Shown here in pieces: positions 11,561 to 23,600 of a stretch of DNA of 64,000 nt. Both the position numbers and the translations under genes were made by a program. The notes beneath the pieces are model-generated. The model was not told the DNA's origin. It saw only the letters and a program-made list of their open reading frames with translations, and searched no databases. This stretch comes from Hsuehochloa calcarea. Taxonomy: Eukaryota > Streptophyta > Magnoliopsida > Poales > Poaceae. Every line of letters begins with the position of its first letter. Positions within the stretch are counted from its first letter, which is position 1. The stretch is taken from positions 34,499,662-34,563,661 of the forward strand of contig CM070604.1 of the NCBI GenBank assembly GCA_036346395.1, read 5' to 3'.

Positions 11561-14500
11561 TGTCGGACCCGGGAGTAACACCCCAGAATCCTCTGTGCAT
11601 TTCTGAACTAGTCCCATGATCGTAGCTAGTTCACACATGAAATGATATGGTAACATCCATAAATCGCACAACTTTATTAATAAATATCGAGTTGATTACG
11701 AGAAAAGGCTTACAAGCCAACATTAAACAAACACAATGGAAGGCGAAGAAGTAGTGGAGTCGGTGATCGCCACGAGCAATCGGTAGGGTAGCGGCCTAGT
11801 CGTCGAGATCAAAGTCCTTCTCCTCTGAAATTTATTTGCATGAAGCAAGGGTGAGCACAACTACCGTGCTCGCAAGTTACACCGAGTAACAGAGTTAATG
11901 CATTCATGGATATATCAAAGGAAGGCTTTTTGGTTGAATTTGCATAAAGCAAAGTTTTCTTTAAATATTTGTTACTAAGTTCCAAAGCGGTTATTCTATA
12001 ACTAAAATTCATTTTATAAATTCTCAAGTTTTATAGTAGGATAACCTCCATATGAAACATGGTGATGGATACCCTCCTATCACATGGCTAACCGCCCAAT
12101 TTTACGGAAGGATTAACCATCCTCAAATCATTTGCAAAAATCATTTTTAAAACAAAATCAAAGTCTAACTTTGAGTGGCTTTGCTCAAGATGTCCATGGC
12201 CGTGGACACGGCTATTCAATAGTTTTACACTCTGCAGAGGTTGTACAACTTTACCCACAAGACATGAATTCTCTAGTTTGTTTGGCATCCGTCGATCCCA
12301 CCGCTCACTACCTTAGGTAAGCGCCTAGAGCACGTGTCAAGGCTTTACAATCGCCATCCCACCGTAGCCTTGCCTCGCTAAGGTTTCGCTTCCATTGGGC
12401 TAACCACCATGATTCAAGCCCCTCTTGCGCCATGTGGGAATCTTGTCTAACCGACACCCACACACCAAAATGGCACAACTACGATGGAATGTTACAAATT
12501 ATTTAGCTGTGTCCCGCCCATACAGGACATGTGGTAGTACGATGTGGCTTAGCAAGATGCGGCTCGAAGACCGGTGCTTAACTGACTTGGGCGACTTCCA
12601 AAATAACCACTGGGCCTCAAACCTACCCGGATTGAGCCCGTGCATAAACCTGCACCCACCAAGCATCCATTTCGCCCAAGTACAAACCAACTTTTCATTT
12701 TTGCTTTTCAAAGTCATTTGCAAAATCTTCTATGATCCATTTCGCCCAAGTACAAACCAACTTTTCATTTTTGCTTTTCAAAGTCATTTGCAAAATCTTC
12801 TATGACAAACCAATGCCATAGACTTTTAAACAATAGTTAATCATTTGGCTAAAATTTCCCAAACTAAACATTTTTTTGTCTAAGCATGTCTTTGCATAAT
12901 TTTTTTTCAAAATGTTCTAGTCATACTATTGCATAAACTTGATTTTCATCTAAGGTGTCAAGGTATGTTTGATTCAATAACAAAGTGGGCTATACAATGG
13001 TAATGAGAATAACTATAATTGAAAAACAGGTAATTAAATTACTTGAATAGAAATAAGCATGCAATAATAGTTTAAAACAGAATTTAAATAATTTAAAATA
13101 ATGGGATCAAATATGATCAAAGGTATAACTTGCCTTGCTTGGTTATGTGTTGTTCTCAAACGGCGTCGAAATCTGACTCTCCGGAATCGTCGAAATCTAT
13201 ACGCGTACATAAGCTAAATTCAAACAAAATCCAAATAAAATTCAAAAATTATAAAATAAATACTATAAGGAAGATATCTAGTTTATATGAATATAAGAAT
13301 TTGAATCGATGGAATCGGAGTTCGTATGAAGAAGAAAGAATTTCCGGAAGGTTGAAAGTCACATGAAAAGATTAAATTCCGAATTTCAGAATTTAAGAGA
13401 TTGATTTTCCAAAGATAAAGAGGAAATATACACATAGCATGACGTAGCTATTGATTTGGAGAGATAAAGTGAGGTGGCACTTGGGTGACAGCCATGTAGA
13501 CTATATGGTGATGTGGCGGTGACATGGCAATGATTTGGCGCTACATGGCACGACATAGCGGTGCTGAATTATTGCGAAATTCAAAATTTGGTTTGAATAG
13601 AAAGGTAGATAATATTGAAAGGAACATATAGGTAAAATGGCTCACGCAATTACCTAACAGATGAAGAGATCAGGCTCGACGGAGTTCCCGACGGACTTGG
13701 GGAAGAAGATGTGACCGGTGGTGAAAAAGTTAGTGAATCAAAATTCCACTTGAATAGAAATATGGAGAATCTCAATAGGAACTCACCAATAAATTTTGGT
13801 ACACAGTGGATCAACGGATGAGGAGATCGGGCTCGCCGGAGTTCTCGCCGGAGTTGGAGAAGAAGACCATCGGTACTTTTGTGGTCGATGTGAAACAATA
13901 TGTATATCAAAATTTGGATTGAATAGAAATGTACAGAATCTCTATAAGAACGCACCGGTAAAATTTGGTGCACAACGGAGCTACAGATGGAGAGATCGGG
14001 CTCATGGGAGTTGTCACCGAGTTGGAGAAGAAGAGCTAGCGAGAGGAGCTCAGGGAGGCTTTCGCGAATCTGGCGAGTGGGATGTGGGGAATGAGGAGGA
14101 GGGCTACGGTTCAATTTATAGACACAAAGAGAAGCGGTTTGGCGGGAATTCTCGCGGAGTTATGACCGGATTTTAGGCTGAATTTTGGGCGCGGCATCAG
14201 TAGCAGCCGGAATATTCGAGGAATATTCTTTTTCAAAATTCAAAAGCATTAATTAATTCGGAAAAATAGCAAATCAATTCGAAAAATCCCAAATAAATCA
14301 CAGATATTAAACACCAGATTCTGAATGTAAATAAAATAATAAAAGTAAAAATAATAATTTTTTATTATACAGTAATTATTTTTATATTGCTGAAAATTAT
14401 TTTTAATCTTGAAAAATAGTAATATAGGTCTAAAAATTCTATAACTTTTAGAGTAGTTCAATAGGGTATTTTTATCTTAAATAAAATAGTTTCAACAAAA

Positions 14501-14934
14501 ATTTCTCTTTTACTTGCGAACGGCAATTCATTTTTATGTGCTAGATAATACAAAAATCAAATAGAGATTTTTAGAAAATAACAAACAGTGTTCAAAAATT
14601 CTAGAAAAATTTAGAGAAATTCCTTTATTTATTTTGAACTTAATAAAAAATAATTAATAATTAAATTTATATTTATTTTTGTACAGTAATTAAACTCATT
14701 TTCTGAAATATAGGAAAAGCATTTTTAAATACCAGGAAATTCCGTAAATTAATTAAAACTTTATTTTTCAATTTAAATCCAATTAAATAGCAGAAAACTC
14801 AATAAATTTTATTTTTAACTTTTAGAATTTAGGAAATTCAAGAAAAGCAATAAATCTCTTTTAAATTTCACAAAATCAAATAAAATAATAACTTTATTAA
14901 TTTTATTTTGGTAACAGAACTTTGGGATGTTACA
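11561..14934 (-). repeat. LARD 5' LTR (right copy)
   Basis: 3374 bp from tgtcggaccc to gatgttaca, ending at the TSD atgag. It carries the triple-dyad block at 12191-12239 (with one base lost from the middle palindrome), the 70-bp duplication at 12666-12805 and the TATA candidate at 14112-14122. Confidence 0.93.
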
Positions 14935-14939
14935 ATGAG
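14935..14939. repeat. TSD atgag, right copy (LARD in A)
   Basis: Mate of 7411-7415. After it the copia gag resumes with ctacaatcaag, exactly as at 47641 in copia C. Confidence 0.95.
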
Positions 14940-15610
14940 CTACAATCAAGAGAATCAGAAGAGCAACCCTTGGATTTGTCGACCACTAACGCCATCGACT
15001 CTGTCTTGGGGAGACGCGAGATAAAGTCAATCTCATGCGTCTTCAACCTCGAGTAGAGCTTATCCATGGTAAGCTCACTCATGACAGTGTTGTCATTGAT
15101 GGAAGTGATCTTCATACCCCAGACCTTCACATCAAGAGCACCCAGAAGCTGGCGTGCATTTTCAGACTCAGAAAATATCAAATCAACAGCACGGAGATCA
15201 TGAAGAATTTTAGAGAATCTTCCCCACAGCTCATCCAGAGACTTACCAGGCCTTTGTTCGATCTTCAAGTAAACCTTTTTGAGCTGGTTCTGTCTCACTT
15301 CCTTGATCGCAGTGGACCCTTCGTGATAATCACAAAGTGTCCGCCAGATCTCGTGAGCAGACCGCAAGTGAGCAACACGCTCAAACTCGGATCGACTAAG
15401 GCCTTGGATCAAATAATTCCGAGCCTTCTTTGTTGGCCTCCACATCCGAGTGATCGTATCGTCATCGGCTGGCACGACATAAGGGTTTTTCACCTTTAGC
15501 CAAATAGCGTGCCCTTGAGCCTCGATATATGCTTGCATACGAGCCTTCCAGTATGCAAAGTCAACTCCCTCAAAAATGTGTGGCTTGGTTGAGTACTTGT
15601 CGATCGCCAT
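14940..15610 (-). pseudogene. Copia A gag N-terminal domain
   Basis: About 220 codons from the ATG at 15608-15610, which opens MAIDKYSTKPHIFEG. This is the copia gag domain (UBN2/DUF4219 type) with the early aromatic-rich YWKARMQAY segment. It then shows LCDYHEGSTAIKEVRQNQLKK and the SLDELWGRF region, both usual in this family. The start is supported by copies at 48301 (C) and 50320 (B). The frame stays open until the LARD insertion, which separates it from the zinc knuckle at 6851-7381. It would form the capsid of the virus-like particle. Confidence 0.9.
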
Positions 15611-15652
15611 GGCTCCAAAGACCTGTTAAAATCTATAGAAAAGAGCTAGCAG

Positions 15653-15663
15653 GCTCGATACCA
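15653..15663 (-). promoter_or_regulatory. Copia A primer-binding site, one or two bases short
   Basis: The plus strand reads gctcgatacca where copies B and C read gctctgatacca, the complement of the tRNA-Met PBS. The missing bases fall on a CTG. Confidence 0.85.
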
Positions 15664-15665
15664 CT

Positions 15666-17550
15666 TGTAGGACCGGAAGGCGATCGAGGGGGGGTGAATA
15701 GGCGCTTTCAAAACTTTCTCGCCTAAATCAAAACCAACACGAACTTTACTCCTTTAGCTATGAAAGCTAAGAAGTTCAGTGAGCACACAACGGAAGCCTT
15801 GTGTTGGATTTGATAAACCCCTCAAGCACCACGACACAAAAGGAGAAAAGAACTCAATGTTCTTCATCAGAGCACAGGCGGTCCGACCGGCTACCACGGT
15901 GATCGGACCGACGGTCAACCAATGATCGGCCGACAAGTAACCAATGATCGGACCGGTGGACAGCGGTTCGACCCGCAAACCAATGATCGAATACACGCGG
16001 TCGAACCGCCGTTTAAAGGCCGGTCGGACCGGTAGAGTCCAGTACTGAAAAACTCCACCCAAATCCAAAACGAAATTTGATCCAACTTTTGATTCAACCA
16101 ATAAAACTTGACCAAATTTCTAGCACACCTCCCTAATGATATTAGAGACCTATTTCTAGCGACGATCCGTCAGATCCACTTCGCAGAATCGATCTCTCGA
16201 GATTTTAACAAAGATGTGCTCAAACCCTTAGAAATGAGAAAAACTTGATTCAAAACTTGCTTGTGGGGGTTTGATGATCTAGATGACTCTAGGAGTAATC
16301 CCACACATCAAAGCAAGATAAAATAGGCTGAGAGACCAAGCATGAACCTTTGAATCAAGGAAGCACCAAAAACATCCAAAAGAGAGAAGAACACAAAGGG
16401 AGCAAATGATCTTTCAATTAAGCATCACAAGATTGTTCATTCACAATAGATGCTTACAAAGCCTCTCCACCAAGGAGGGCAAGAGCTCAACAAGGAGCAC
16501 ACTCCAAACCCTAGTTCTCCTCTCCTCTCCTCCAAACCCTAGAAAAAGAAAGAAGGGGGCTAAATGAATGCTTGCTCAGGTTTTCCACCTCTCCCCTTCC
16601 TATTTATACTAGAGAGCTAGGGTTTCCCTTTTTGGGTCTCTTACACATGGGACCCACACACAAATAACTCTTGAAGCAATCGCCTGCTTCACCACGTGTA
16701 GGTTGATCAGCGGTTCTCATCGACGCCAAGCCTCTCTTGTCCGAATCCCATCGGAACCACCCAGAGACTCGCACCGATATCCGCACCGCCTGATCCAACC
16801 AGCTGTTTCGAACCACCCGTTCGATCCATATTGTCCATTCTGCACCATGCTTGTGTCACACGACCTCACCCGGTATCCCTGATCGTTCTGGACCTCGGCT
16901 CTCCAAGCGTAGTCCCGATCCACTCACCGTTGACGTCGTTGACTCGCAAGCCCTCCGCACAAAGAATAGACAAACAAATCGTTTACGGGAACAAGTTCTT
17001 CACAACTTGACCCACGTCAGTTCCACAATGCGATATACAACAATAAAGCATTGAAGTTCATATAATAACACACTCGAAACCAACTCAATGCAACACTTGG
17101 CTCACATTCAAGTATCGCGGCCCGATCGCCTTACGAGGGCGGTCAAGCGGATTCATGCCGGTCGGACCGCTCCACAACTAGCGGTCGGACCGGTCCAAAG
17201 GACTTAGCCAAAATTCAAGCGAGAAATTCAAACCTTCGGAAATTTCAAGCGAATAGAACTTTTGATTGGAGCTCCAAAATGATGGGACCACATCCAGAGA
17301 CTCCCTCACTTGCCTACACAACCTATTTTTGGCCCACTCAAAAACCCAAATTTGTTTTATGGTCGGACCGCCAACATGGCGGCCGGATCGCTCCACGGGC
17401 GATCGACCGCTTCAAGACAACCTGGTCGATCACCTTTGTGCTCGACAACCTTGGAGCAAACCCGAAAACGCGAGATTTTGCAAACCAACAACGCCATTGC
17501 CAATTGACTCATCATCCTGGGATCATGCACATATCCTCACGATATCCACA
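15666..17550 (-). repeat. Copia LTR1, shared by A (5' LTR) and B (3' LTR)
   Basis: 1885 bp, beginning tgtaggacc and ending gatatccaca. It is bordered at the left by A's PBS and at the right by B's PPT, so one LTR serves two internal regions. Its diagnostic bases match LTR4 (for example gacgtcgttgac and ctcctctcctctcctcc), while LTR2 and LTR3 form a separate pair. A TATA box lies at 16601-16610. Clusters of the word cggtcggaccg occur near 15870-16035 and 17120-17420. Confidence 0.93.
16601..16610 (-). promoter_or_regulatory. TATA box of copia LTR1
   Basis: The minus strand reads agtataaata. It is conserved in LTR2 (40193-40202), LTR3 (49289-49298) and LTR4 (51310-51319). Confidence 0.75.
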
Positions 17551-17566
17551 ATCTCCCCCTTGATGA
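17551..17566 (-). promoter_or_regulatory. Copia B polypurine tract
   Basis: The minus strand reads tcatcaagggggagat next to LTR1. The same tract borders LTR2 at 41123-41138. Confidence 0.9.
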
Positions 17567-18129
17567 ACACATTGGCAATTTTCAAGAAAATGTGGTTTTT
17601 CAAAATGAAAAGTAAAAACTTGCTTTAGCATAAAGGCACAACTTGGTCCATAAGCAACAAAAAGCCTAGGAACCGACCAAGCTGGCTTCAGAATAGTGTA
17701 AGCAAGTGAGATAAGGCATTGAAAGCACAAAAGGATTCAAATTCCAGAAAGTAGCCAAAAATCTCACTTAGGTCCAAATGAAAGACACATTGTTCTATTT
17801 GACCTTTGATCATTGTGAGTATTCTTCAATTGCAAATCAAATAAGATAAGACAATGAAACCCAGAAACTCAACTCACCATGATCACAAATTTTCAAAAGG
17901 TTCACACAATTTTTTTTTATATGTGTGTTCTTTATGTATGAAACCAAAAGCTCCAACAGCATTTTCTTCACAATCTTTCTCCCCCTTTGACAATGAATTC
18001 ATCAAGATGCATGAAAAAGAAAGAGCATGAAGGAATGACTTTATTTTTGATCTTAGTAAAAAGGAGCCATGACCATTATACATGAAGACAGTACAAGTAT
18101 GATACTAAACCATATAAAGAGTAGACGCT
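17567..18129 (-). other. Copia B 3' noncoding region, left part
   Basis: Noncoding sequence between the PPT and the Tekay insertion. It continues at 29631-30437. It is colinear with 41139-41735 of C and has no convincing ORF. The TSD of the Tekay element is acgct at 18125-18129. Confidence 0.8.
18125..18129. repeat. TSD acgct, left copy (Tekay element)
   Basis: It precedes the LTR start tgtaacagcc. The mate is 29626-29630, and the empty site is in copia A near 1747-1751. Confidence 0.92.
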
Positions 18130-18801
18130 TGTAACAGCCCAAAATTTCAATTTCAGTTAAAAATAAGACTTTATTAATTTTTGTGGATTTTCTGGAAATT
18201 TTAAAAGCTTTTCCCTAAAGTATATTAAGGCTAAAAGAATTTATGTGCAAAATCTATTACCAACTAAAAGTTGGAATTATTTTATTTAAGTCCAGATTGC
18301 CTCATAGAATTTCTGTGAATTTTCTCAAAATTTTTGGACTTCATTTACTATTTTCTAAAGCCTATTTGAATTTCTGGAATTAAATCAATTGAAAAAGGTT
18401 TAAAATCTTACGCTTTCTGATCGGGGCGAAGCCCGGCCTTTGTGCGCTTCTCGGCCCACTCTCTTCCCGCGCGCGAGTAACGCGGGCCGTCCGATCAAAA
18501 TCGGACGGCCGACAATCAATCCGCCCGCGCCCTCTCTCCGTCTCTCTCTCATTGTCGGTGGGGCCCATTGCCTGGCGTCGTCTTCCTCGCCTCCTTCTTC
18601 CCCGCGCGCGCGCCATTACCGCACCTCGGGAGTTCTTCAATTCCGTGATTCCTCCCCATTACTCCGCATTTGCGCTGTTCAAGTCACCCTATCTGCGCGC
18701 GTTCATCCCGGCTTTATCCCCGTCATTTCGCCCGTGCGCCCCACCTCTCTCGCCGCGCCATTCTTGCCGCACGATCTCCATCTCCCGGCCTCCCCCTCTC
18801 C

Positions 18802-18809
18802 TATAAAAG
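18802..18809 (+). promoter_or_regulatory. TATA box of Tekay 5' LTR
   Basis: tataaaag after a pyrimidine-rich tract. The counterpart in the 3' LTR is at 27201. Confidence 0.75.
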
Positions 18810-20551
18810 CCACCCCCGGCTGCGCATTCTCTCCCACATTCCATTCCACCTACTCTCGTAACTTCGCTCACTCTCTCTCGCCGGCAATTGGAGTTTTCCC
18901 CCTCGGTGGCCGAAGCTCCATCTTCTTCGATTCCGGCGACAGCAAGCACTCCCCGGCCACCGCGACCGCACCATCGGCTTGGTGACCTCTGGCGATCTGA
19001 GTGCGCGCCTCGTCTTCGCTAGAGATCCCGGAGCATCCTCCCCGCCAACAACCGAACCTCACCGCCGCCTCTCGTCGTCGCCGACCACCTTCCGGCCACG
19101 CCCTCGCGCCGCCAGGTAGCGCCCTCGCATCAGTATCGTCTCCTGAGTGTTTTGCGCACCTCACCGGAGCCCGCCGCCGCGCTGTCACGGAACCTTGGTT
19201 CCCGAACGCCGCCCCTTCCCGGCGTCGATGTGGCCGGCCAAGTCAGCGCCACTTGGGCGCCACATGGGCACTTTGGCTGACGTAGCAGCCACATAGGCGC
19301 CAGCGTGGACGGCCGCGCCCGGCCGCCTCGCCTCACACCTGCTATGCGTCTTGCCGAGTTCACCGTGGATTCGGGTGGCGCCGTGGATCGAGTCCACGAT
19401 TGTTTGAGCCCATATGTCGGTCTCGTGAGCAGTCACGACGCATGCTTGCGCAATAAATGGAATTTCCTTTAGAAAATTAATTCGGGAAATTCAGAAATTC
19501 TGATTTTAGGATTTAATTTAGATTTAAACTTCCAGGAGCTCGTATTTCTTCATACAAACTCCGATTTAGGTGATTCAAATTCCTAAATTTGTATAAAATC
19601 AAGATCTAGCTAACAAAACCAAAATTATTTAATTTGGAGTTAATTTGAATTTTCATTTGAATTTATTTGTGTTCATTTGAATTACTGTTTGAATTTGGAA
19701 TATTTTAGATAGATTTTGACGACTCAGGAGCTTGACCCTATTGAAGAAGTAGAATACCAGAATTTGAACAAGGCAAGTTACACCATTGACCATTTTGCCC
19801 CAATATTTAAAATTATTTAATTTACTTTTAAATTATTATCGCATGCATAATTGTATTTAATTATTTTAAATTCCTGTTTTAAATATTTAATTATTCCGAT
19901 TCCTTTGTATAGCCAAATTTGATTTTTGTATTATCAATTCCTTGTAACCTTAGTCAAATGAATTTAAAATAAATATATGCATAGCAAATGCTTAGATCAT
20001 GAAATATTTGACTTTGGAGAATTTAGCCAAAATTTCATAAATTGATAAAAGCCTATGACATTGCTTTGTCATGGTGGACTTTTGCAAATGTCTTTGAAAA
20101 TTATAAAATAAAAGAAAATGGTTTGTACTTGGGCAAACATGGATCGTTGGTGGGTGCAGTTTATGCACGGGCTCTGTCTGTTAGGATGAGACCTGGGTTT
20201 TTATTGAAAGTTGCCCAAGTAGATTAAGGACCGCCTTTGAGCCGCATCTTGCAAAAGCTCCACCGTACTACCACATGTTCAGTATGGGCGAAACCGGGCT
20301 TAATAATTTGTATTACCTCGGTATTGTTTATGCCATTTTTGTTGTGTGGGTGTCGGTTAGACTTTATTCCCACTTGGCGCAAGAGGGGTTTCAGCAGTGG
20401 TTAGCCTAATGGAAGTGAAACCTTAGCGGGCATATTGGTATTGAGGTAATGCATTGAAACGCCTTGTGATAATTGCCTAGTCACACACCTAAGGAAGTGT
20501 GTATTGGCCGACATAACTGCAAATTATCTCGTGTGGGTAAAGTTGTACCAC

Positions 20552-20600
20552 CTCTGCAGAGTGTAAATCTATTCAATAGCCGTGTCCACGGTCATGGACA
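20552..20600 (+). promoter_or_regulatory. Triple-dyad block in Tekay 5' LTR
   Basis: In sense order: ctctgcagag (20552-20561), ctattcaatag (20569-20579, one G short of the palindrome in the 3' LTR) and the arms tgtcca/tggaca (20583-20600). It lies about 1.75 kb downstream of the TATA box, so it would be in the RNA leader. Confidence 0.7.
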
Positions 20601-21228
20601 TCTTGAGCAAAGCCACTCTAAGTTAGATTTGTTTTGGTTTTAAAATAACTTTGGACATGATTTGAGGATGGTTAATCCTTGTGGTAAATTTAGGCGGGTA
20701 GCCTTGTGATAGGAGGGTATCCTTCACCATGTTTCATATGGAGGTTATCCACTATAAAATGATGAATTTTAAATCTGATTTTAGCTATGGAATAAAATTA
20801 TGCCTGAAACTTAGTATAAATATTTAAACCAAAAGGTGATTTACGCAAATAAACCCTACAACCTTCCTTTGAATAACTTATGCATGCATTCTAAATTACG
20901 TATTGGGTGTAATTTGCGAGCACGATTTGTAGTGCTCACTCTTCTTGAATATTATTATTCGGAGAAGACGCTATCCGTAAGGTGAGGAGCGGGGCGATTA
21001 GGCGGCGACCTCCAGCATTTATTACTGTGGCGTATCGTGTGGCTTACCATTATTATTTGCTTAAGCAATGTTTTATTTGGCCTCGGCCCGCTTGTAATAA
21101 ACTCTATGCTTATTAAATATACACGTTGGATATGTTTGTGATAATATTTTTGTGATTGTACACGGAAATCTGGACTAGTGTATGAACACAGAGAATTCGG
21201 GATCCTTCGTTCCCGGGTTCGACAAAAG

Positions 21229-21240
21229 TGGTATCAGAGC
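21229..21240 (+). promoter_or_regulatory. Tekay primer-binding site (tRNA-Met)
   Basis: tggtatcagagc starts four bases after the LTR end and is complementary to the 3' end of plant initiator tRNA-Met. Confidence 0.95.
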
Positions 21241-21389
21241 CATATCGACTGTAGGTCGTGACCTAGAAGGAAATCAAACCCTTAAAGATTTATTTTGAAA
21301 ATTAAAAATAACTTGGTCTTCTGGAGTCATTTCTCAACTTTTCTCTTGAAAAATTATTTACTAACTCATCTCCTTTTCAAAAATTGTAG

Positions 21390-21832
21390 ATGGCTGAAGT
21401 TAGAATGCCATTTCCCATGGAGTCTTTGCTGGTCATTGGTCCGCCATTCTCTGGAAGATGATGCAGCACTTGGACTTTGAAGAAAGACCGACGTATCAAG
21501 GATACAAGTATAAGGTGGGAAATCATGAGCGGTGGAGAGTAGAGGTGATCCTCTACTCCAATCTATCGCCGAACACGCACTTCCACGTCTTGATGCCCCA
21601 ATGCGACGAGACACCTTCGCCAAGGCATCGAGATGCACCCGGGGAAGCAACCCGCAGACTTCGCTACATCTCGATCATCGCCTCAACGGCCTTTGGGTTC
21701 CACTATTACCCAATGCACATTCCAACCCGGCATGACAAAGTGCTTTCCGCTCAACTAGAGATGAAGACCGTCCCGATCTCACTCATCGTGGATCGGCGAG
21801 CTATGGATTATGCCTACGGAATACACTAGATG
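21390..21832 (+). pseudogene. Leader ORF upstream of gag in the Tekay element
   Basis: Between the PBS and gag there is a coding-like stretch opening with MAEVRMPFPMESL at 21390. It changes frame near 21455 and then reads WKMMQHLDFEERPTYQGYK and HERWRVEVILYSN, ending at about 21829. It matches by eye the leader ORF of element E (62947-63417) in a WK(M/L)(M/L)QxL motif, a following Y-x-G segment, a (V/T)-x-LY/VYxxN segment and a later LRYI...FxYxP region. It has no similarity to gag or pol that I can recognise, and its function is unknown. Being kept in two different elements upstream of gag, it is unlikely to be chance. Confidence 0.6.
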
Positions 21833-22150
21833 GTGTCTCTCCGCAAGTGAAATTACAAGATGCGTAAGAGAAGTTGAAGATCTGCAGAAAAGAACGGCCT
21901 CCTACAAGGAAGGCGAGGCTAGTTCTAGTGAGCCGATTATACCCCAATAACACCATAGATTTGACCTTAAATTTTTCCTTTAGTTGCGAATTATGAGTCG
22001 CCAAACCTTTGCATAGCCATAATGAATTAATAAAATAAAAATAAATTATTTTGCCGAAATGTTCTTGCCTTATGTTTGTTGAATTTGGGCTATTTTAGAT
22101 CTATACTCTTATAATTCTGTCTCTCTTATCTATTCGTGAAGAGTTCATCG

Positions 22151-23260
22151 ATGGTGACCACCCGCACCGGAAGTGTCGATGCTAGAGGGCAAGGAAATGA
22201 GAATGCCGAATATCAAGAAAACCAGTTCAACGACCACCACCTCCTCCAATGAAGCTCCCGATCGGCGCTAAATGATGGCCAATCGACTCATCGATTGAGT
22301 TGCTAGCCCATCCCTTCACAAAGAATCGAATACCCAAGCGTCGTGACCTATCATGCTCCTCCACCTCCCGCAAGAGTAACTTTGTCGAGTTCATGAGGAT
22401 CGTCCGCCAACGTTTTCTAGTAGCACGAAACCCATGGGCGCAGATGATTGGCTCGGGGTCATTGGAAAGAAGCCGGATATTGCTCAATGCACGATCGTGA
22501 GAGAGTTTTGTTTGCCTCTCATCAATTGATGGGTCCCGCATCGTAATGGTGGGATAATTTCAGATGTCCCATGCTAATGCCCAAGAAATCACTTGGGATG
22601 AGTTCATGCAAGCTTTCGCCGATCTCACATTCCATCGGCATGATTACTTTGAAAAGAAGGAGTTTCGCTCGCCGCCAAGGAAACCGTTCGATCGGTGAAT
22701 ATCGCATAAGTTTAACCAACTTGCTCGCTATGCCCCGAGGATGTAGCGAGAGACGAAGACAGGCAAGAGCGGTTTACGAAGGGTTGAGCAGCGAACTCTC
22801 TGCTCGTTTGATTTCTCGAGATTTTACCGACTTTGTGCAGCTTGGTAAATAAGGCCATACGCCGGAAGGCAAACATCGAAAATGGAGAATCGCAAGCGGA
22901 GGATGGCGCTCGAAGTTTAACTCGGAGGATCGCCCAAACCTCGTTTCACTCAATCTCGACCACCTCGGCGTGGAAGATTCCGCACTACTACACCGAGAGT
23001 TCGGCTCGGTCCGCGCCCAAATACTTCCGGATTCCGTAGTAGTTCACCCGAGGTCGGTTCTAGCGAAGCGGCTATTTCCACGGCGAGAATCACTTGCTTT
23101 CATCGCAACGAGTTGGGTCACTATGCCAATAAGTGTCCCAAGAAGCGTGACGCCACCCCGTCAAGCCAACTCCGGAGTTTCAGTCTCGGCGGTCCCTCAA
23201 GACCACCGGTCATTCATGAAGGGCGTGTGAATCACGTCACCGCAGAGGAAGCCTATGCAA
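22151..23260 (+). pseudogene. Tekay gag (broken)
   Basis: The start MVTTRTGS at 22151 is typical of Tekay-type gag. The capsid core is recognised at about 22570-22680 by NAQEITWDEFMQAF followed by FEKKEF, similar to the D gag (TWEEF...KKKEF). A zinc knuckle remains at about 23095-23140 as CFHRNELGHYANKC, with the second Cys replaced. Many frameshifts and stops separate these pieces. Gag would form the particle and bind RNA. Confidence 0.8.
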
Positions 23261-23600
23261 GACACGGATGTTGTTCTTGGTACGTTCTTTGTCAACTCAA
23301 GCACAAAGATCGCTTTATTTGATTAGGAGCTTCGCATTCTTTTGTGTCAAATAAGTTTGTGGAAAAATATGGGTTATCTACCTCCCCTTAGTTAAGCCCA
23401 TGTTAATCCATTCCCGGGCTCGAAATGAGGGCTAGTTTATTCATCCAAATCTTACCTTTGAAATCTCGGAGTAACTTTCTCGGCCAACTTAATAGTCCTC
23501 GTTCGCAAGGATTGGGCGTAATTCTTGGAATGGGTGGCTTGCCAAAAATCGAGGTAGGATAGATTGTGCTAGTAGATCTATCAACCTCACCAATGAACAA
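23261..23600 (+). pseudogene. Tekay aspartic protease (broken)
   Basis: The segment DVVLGTFFVNS is followed by ALFD and GASHSFVSNKF, i.e. the protease active-site region D-S-G-A-S-H-S-F with the Ser codon damaged into a stop at about 23322. The same context is intact in D. The end is set where RT-linker sequence begins and is approximate. Confidence 0.7.

Larger units (their letters stand above)
7416..14934 (-). mobile_element. LARD-like non-autonomous gypsy element in copia A gag
   Basis: Two near-identical LTRs of about 3.36 kb flank an internal region of only 784 bp. The internal region keeps a PPT at the left and a tRNA-Met PBS at the right, so the element runs on the minus strand. No gag or pol is present, so it must be mobilised in trans. 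LTR ends, leader and PPT context resemble the Tekay-type element at 18130-29625 and element E. A perfect 5-bp TSD (atgag) flanks it. Confidence 0.92.
1732..17550 (-). mobile_element. Copia element A (SIRE/Opie-like), truncated, with its 5' LTR
   Basis: Minus-strand Ty1/copia element. From right to left it has the 5' LTR (LTR1, 15666-17550), PBS, gag N-terminus, a LARD insertion (7416-14934), the rest of gag, protease, integrase, RT and RNase H, then 3' noncoding sequence that stops at 1732 where another LTR element is inserted. The gag-PR-IN-RT-RH order defines copia. The very long gag with a coiled-coil extension, and the integrase and RNase H sequence, suggest the SIRE/Maximus lineage. LTR1 is also the 3' LTR of copia B, so A and B form a tandem sharing one LTR. 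Confidence 0.9.
18130..21224 (+). repeat. Tekay element 5' LTR
   Basis: Begins tgtaacagcc and ends ggttcgaca. A GC-rich segment (18420-19440) surrounds the TATA box at 18802, and the remainder is AT-rich. The triple-dyad block is at 20552-20600. Open frames in the GC-rich part (for example 18440-18985) have no support as genes. Confidence 0.95.

Noticed and set aside
18440..18985. Long GC-rich open frame in the Tekay 5' LTR
   Set aside because: It spans the TATA box of the LTR, is not open at the same place in the 3' LTR, and has Ser/Pro/Arg-rich composition expected from GC-rich noncoding DNA.
21229..21240. tRNA gene remnants at tggtatcagagc sites
   Set aside because: These are 12-base primer-binding sites next to LTRs; no cloverleaf can be formed from the flanks.
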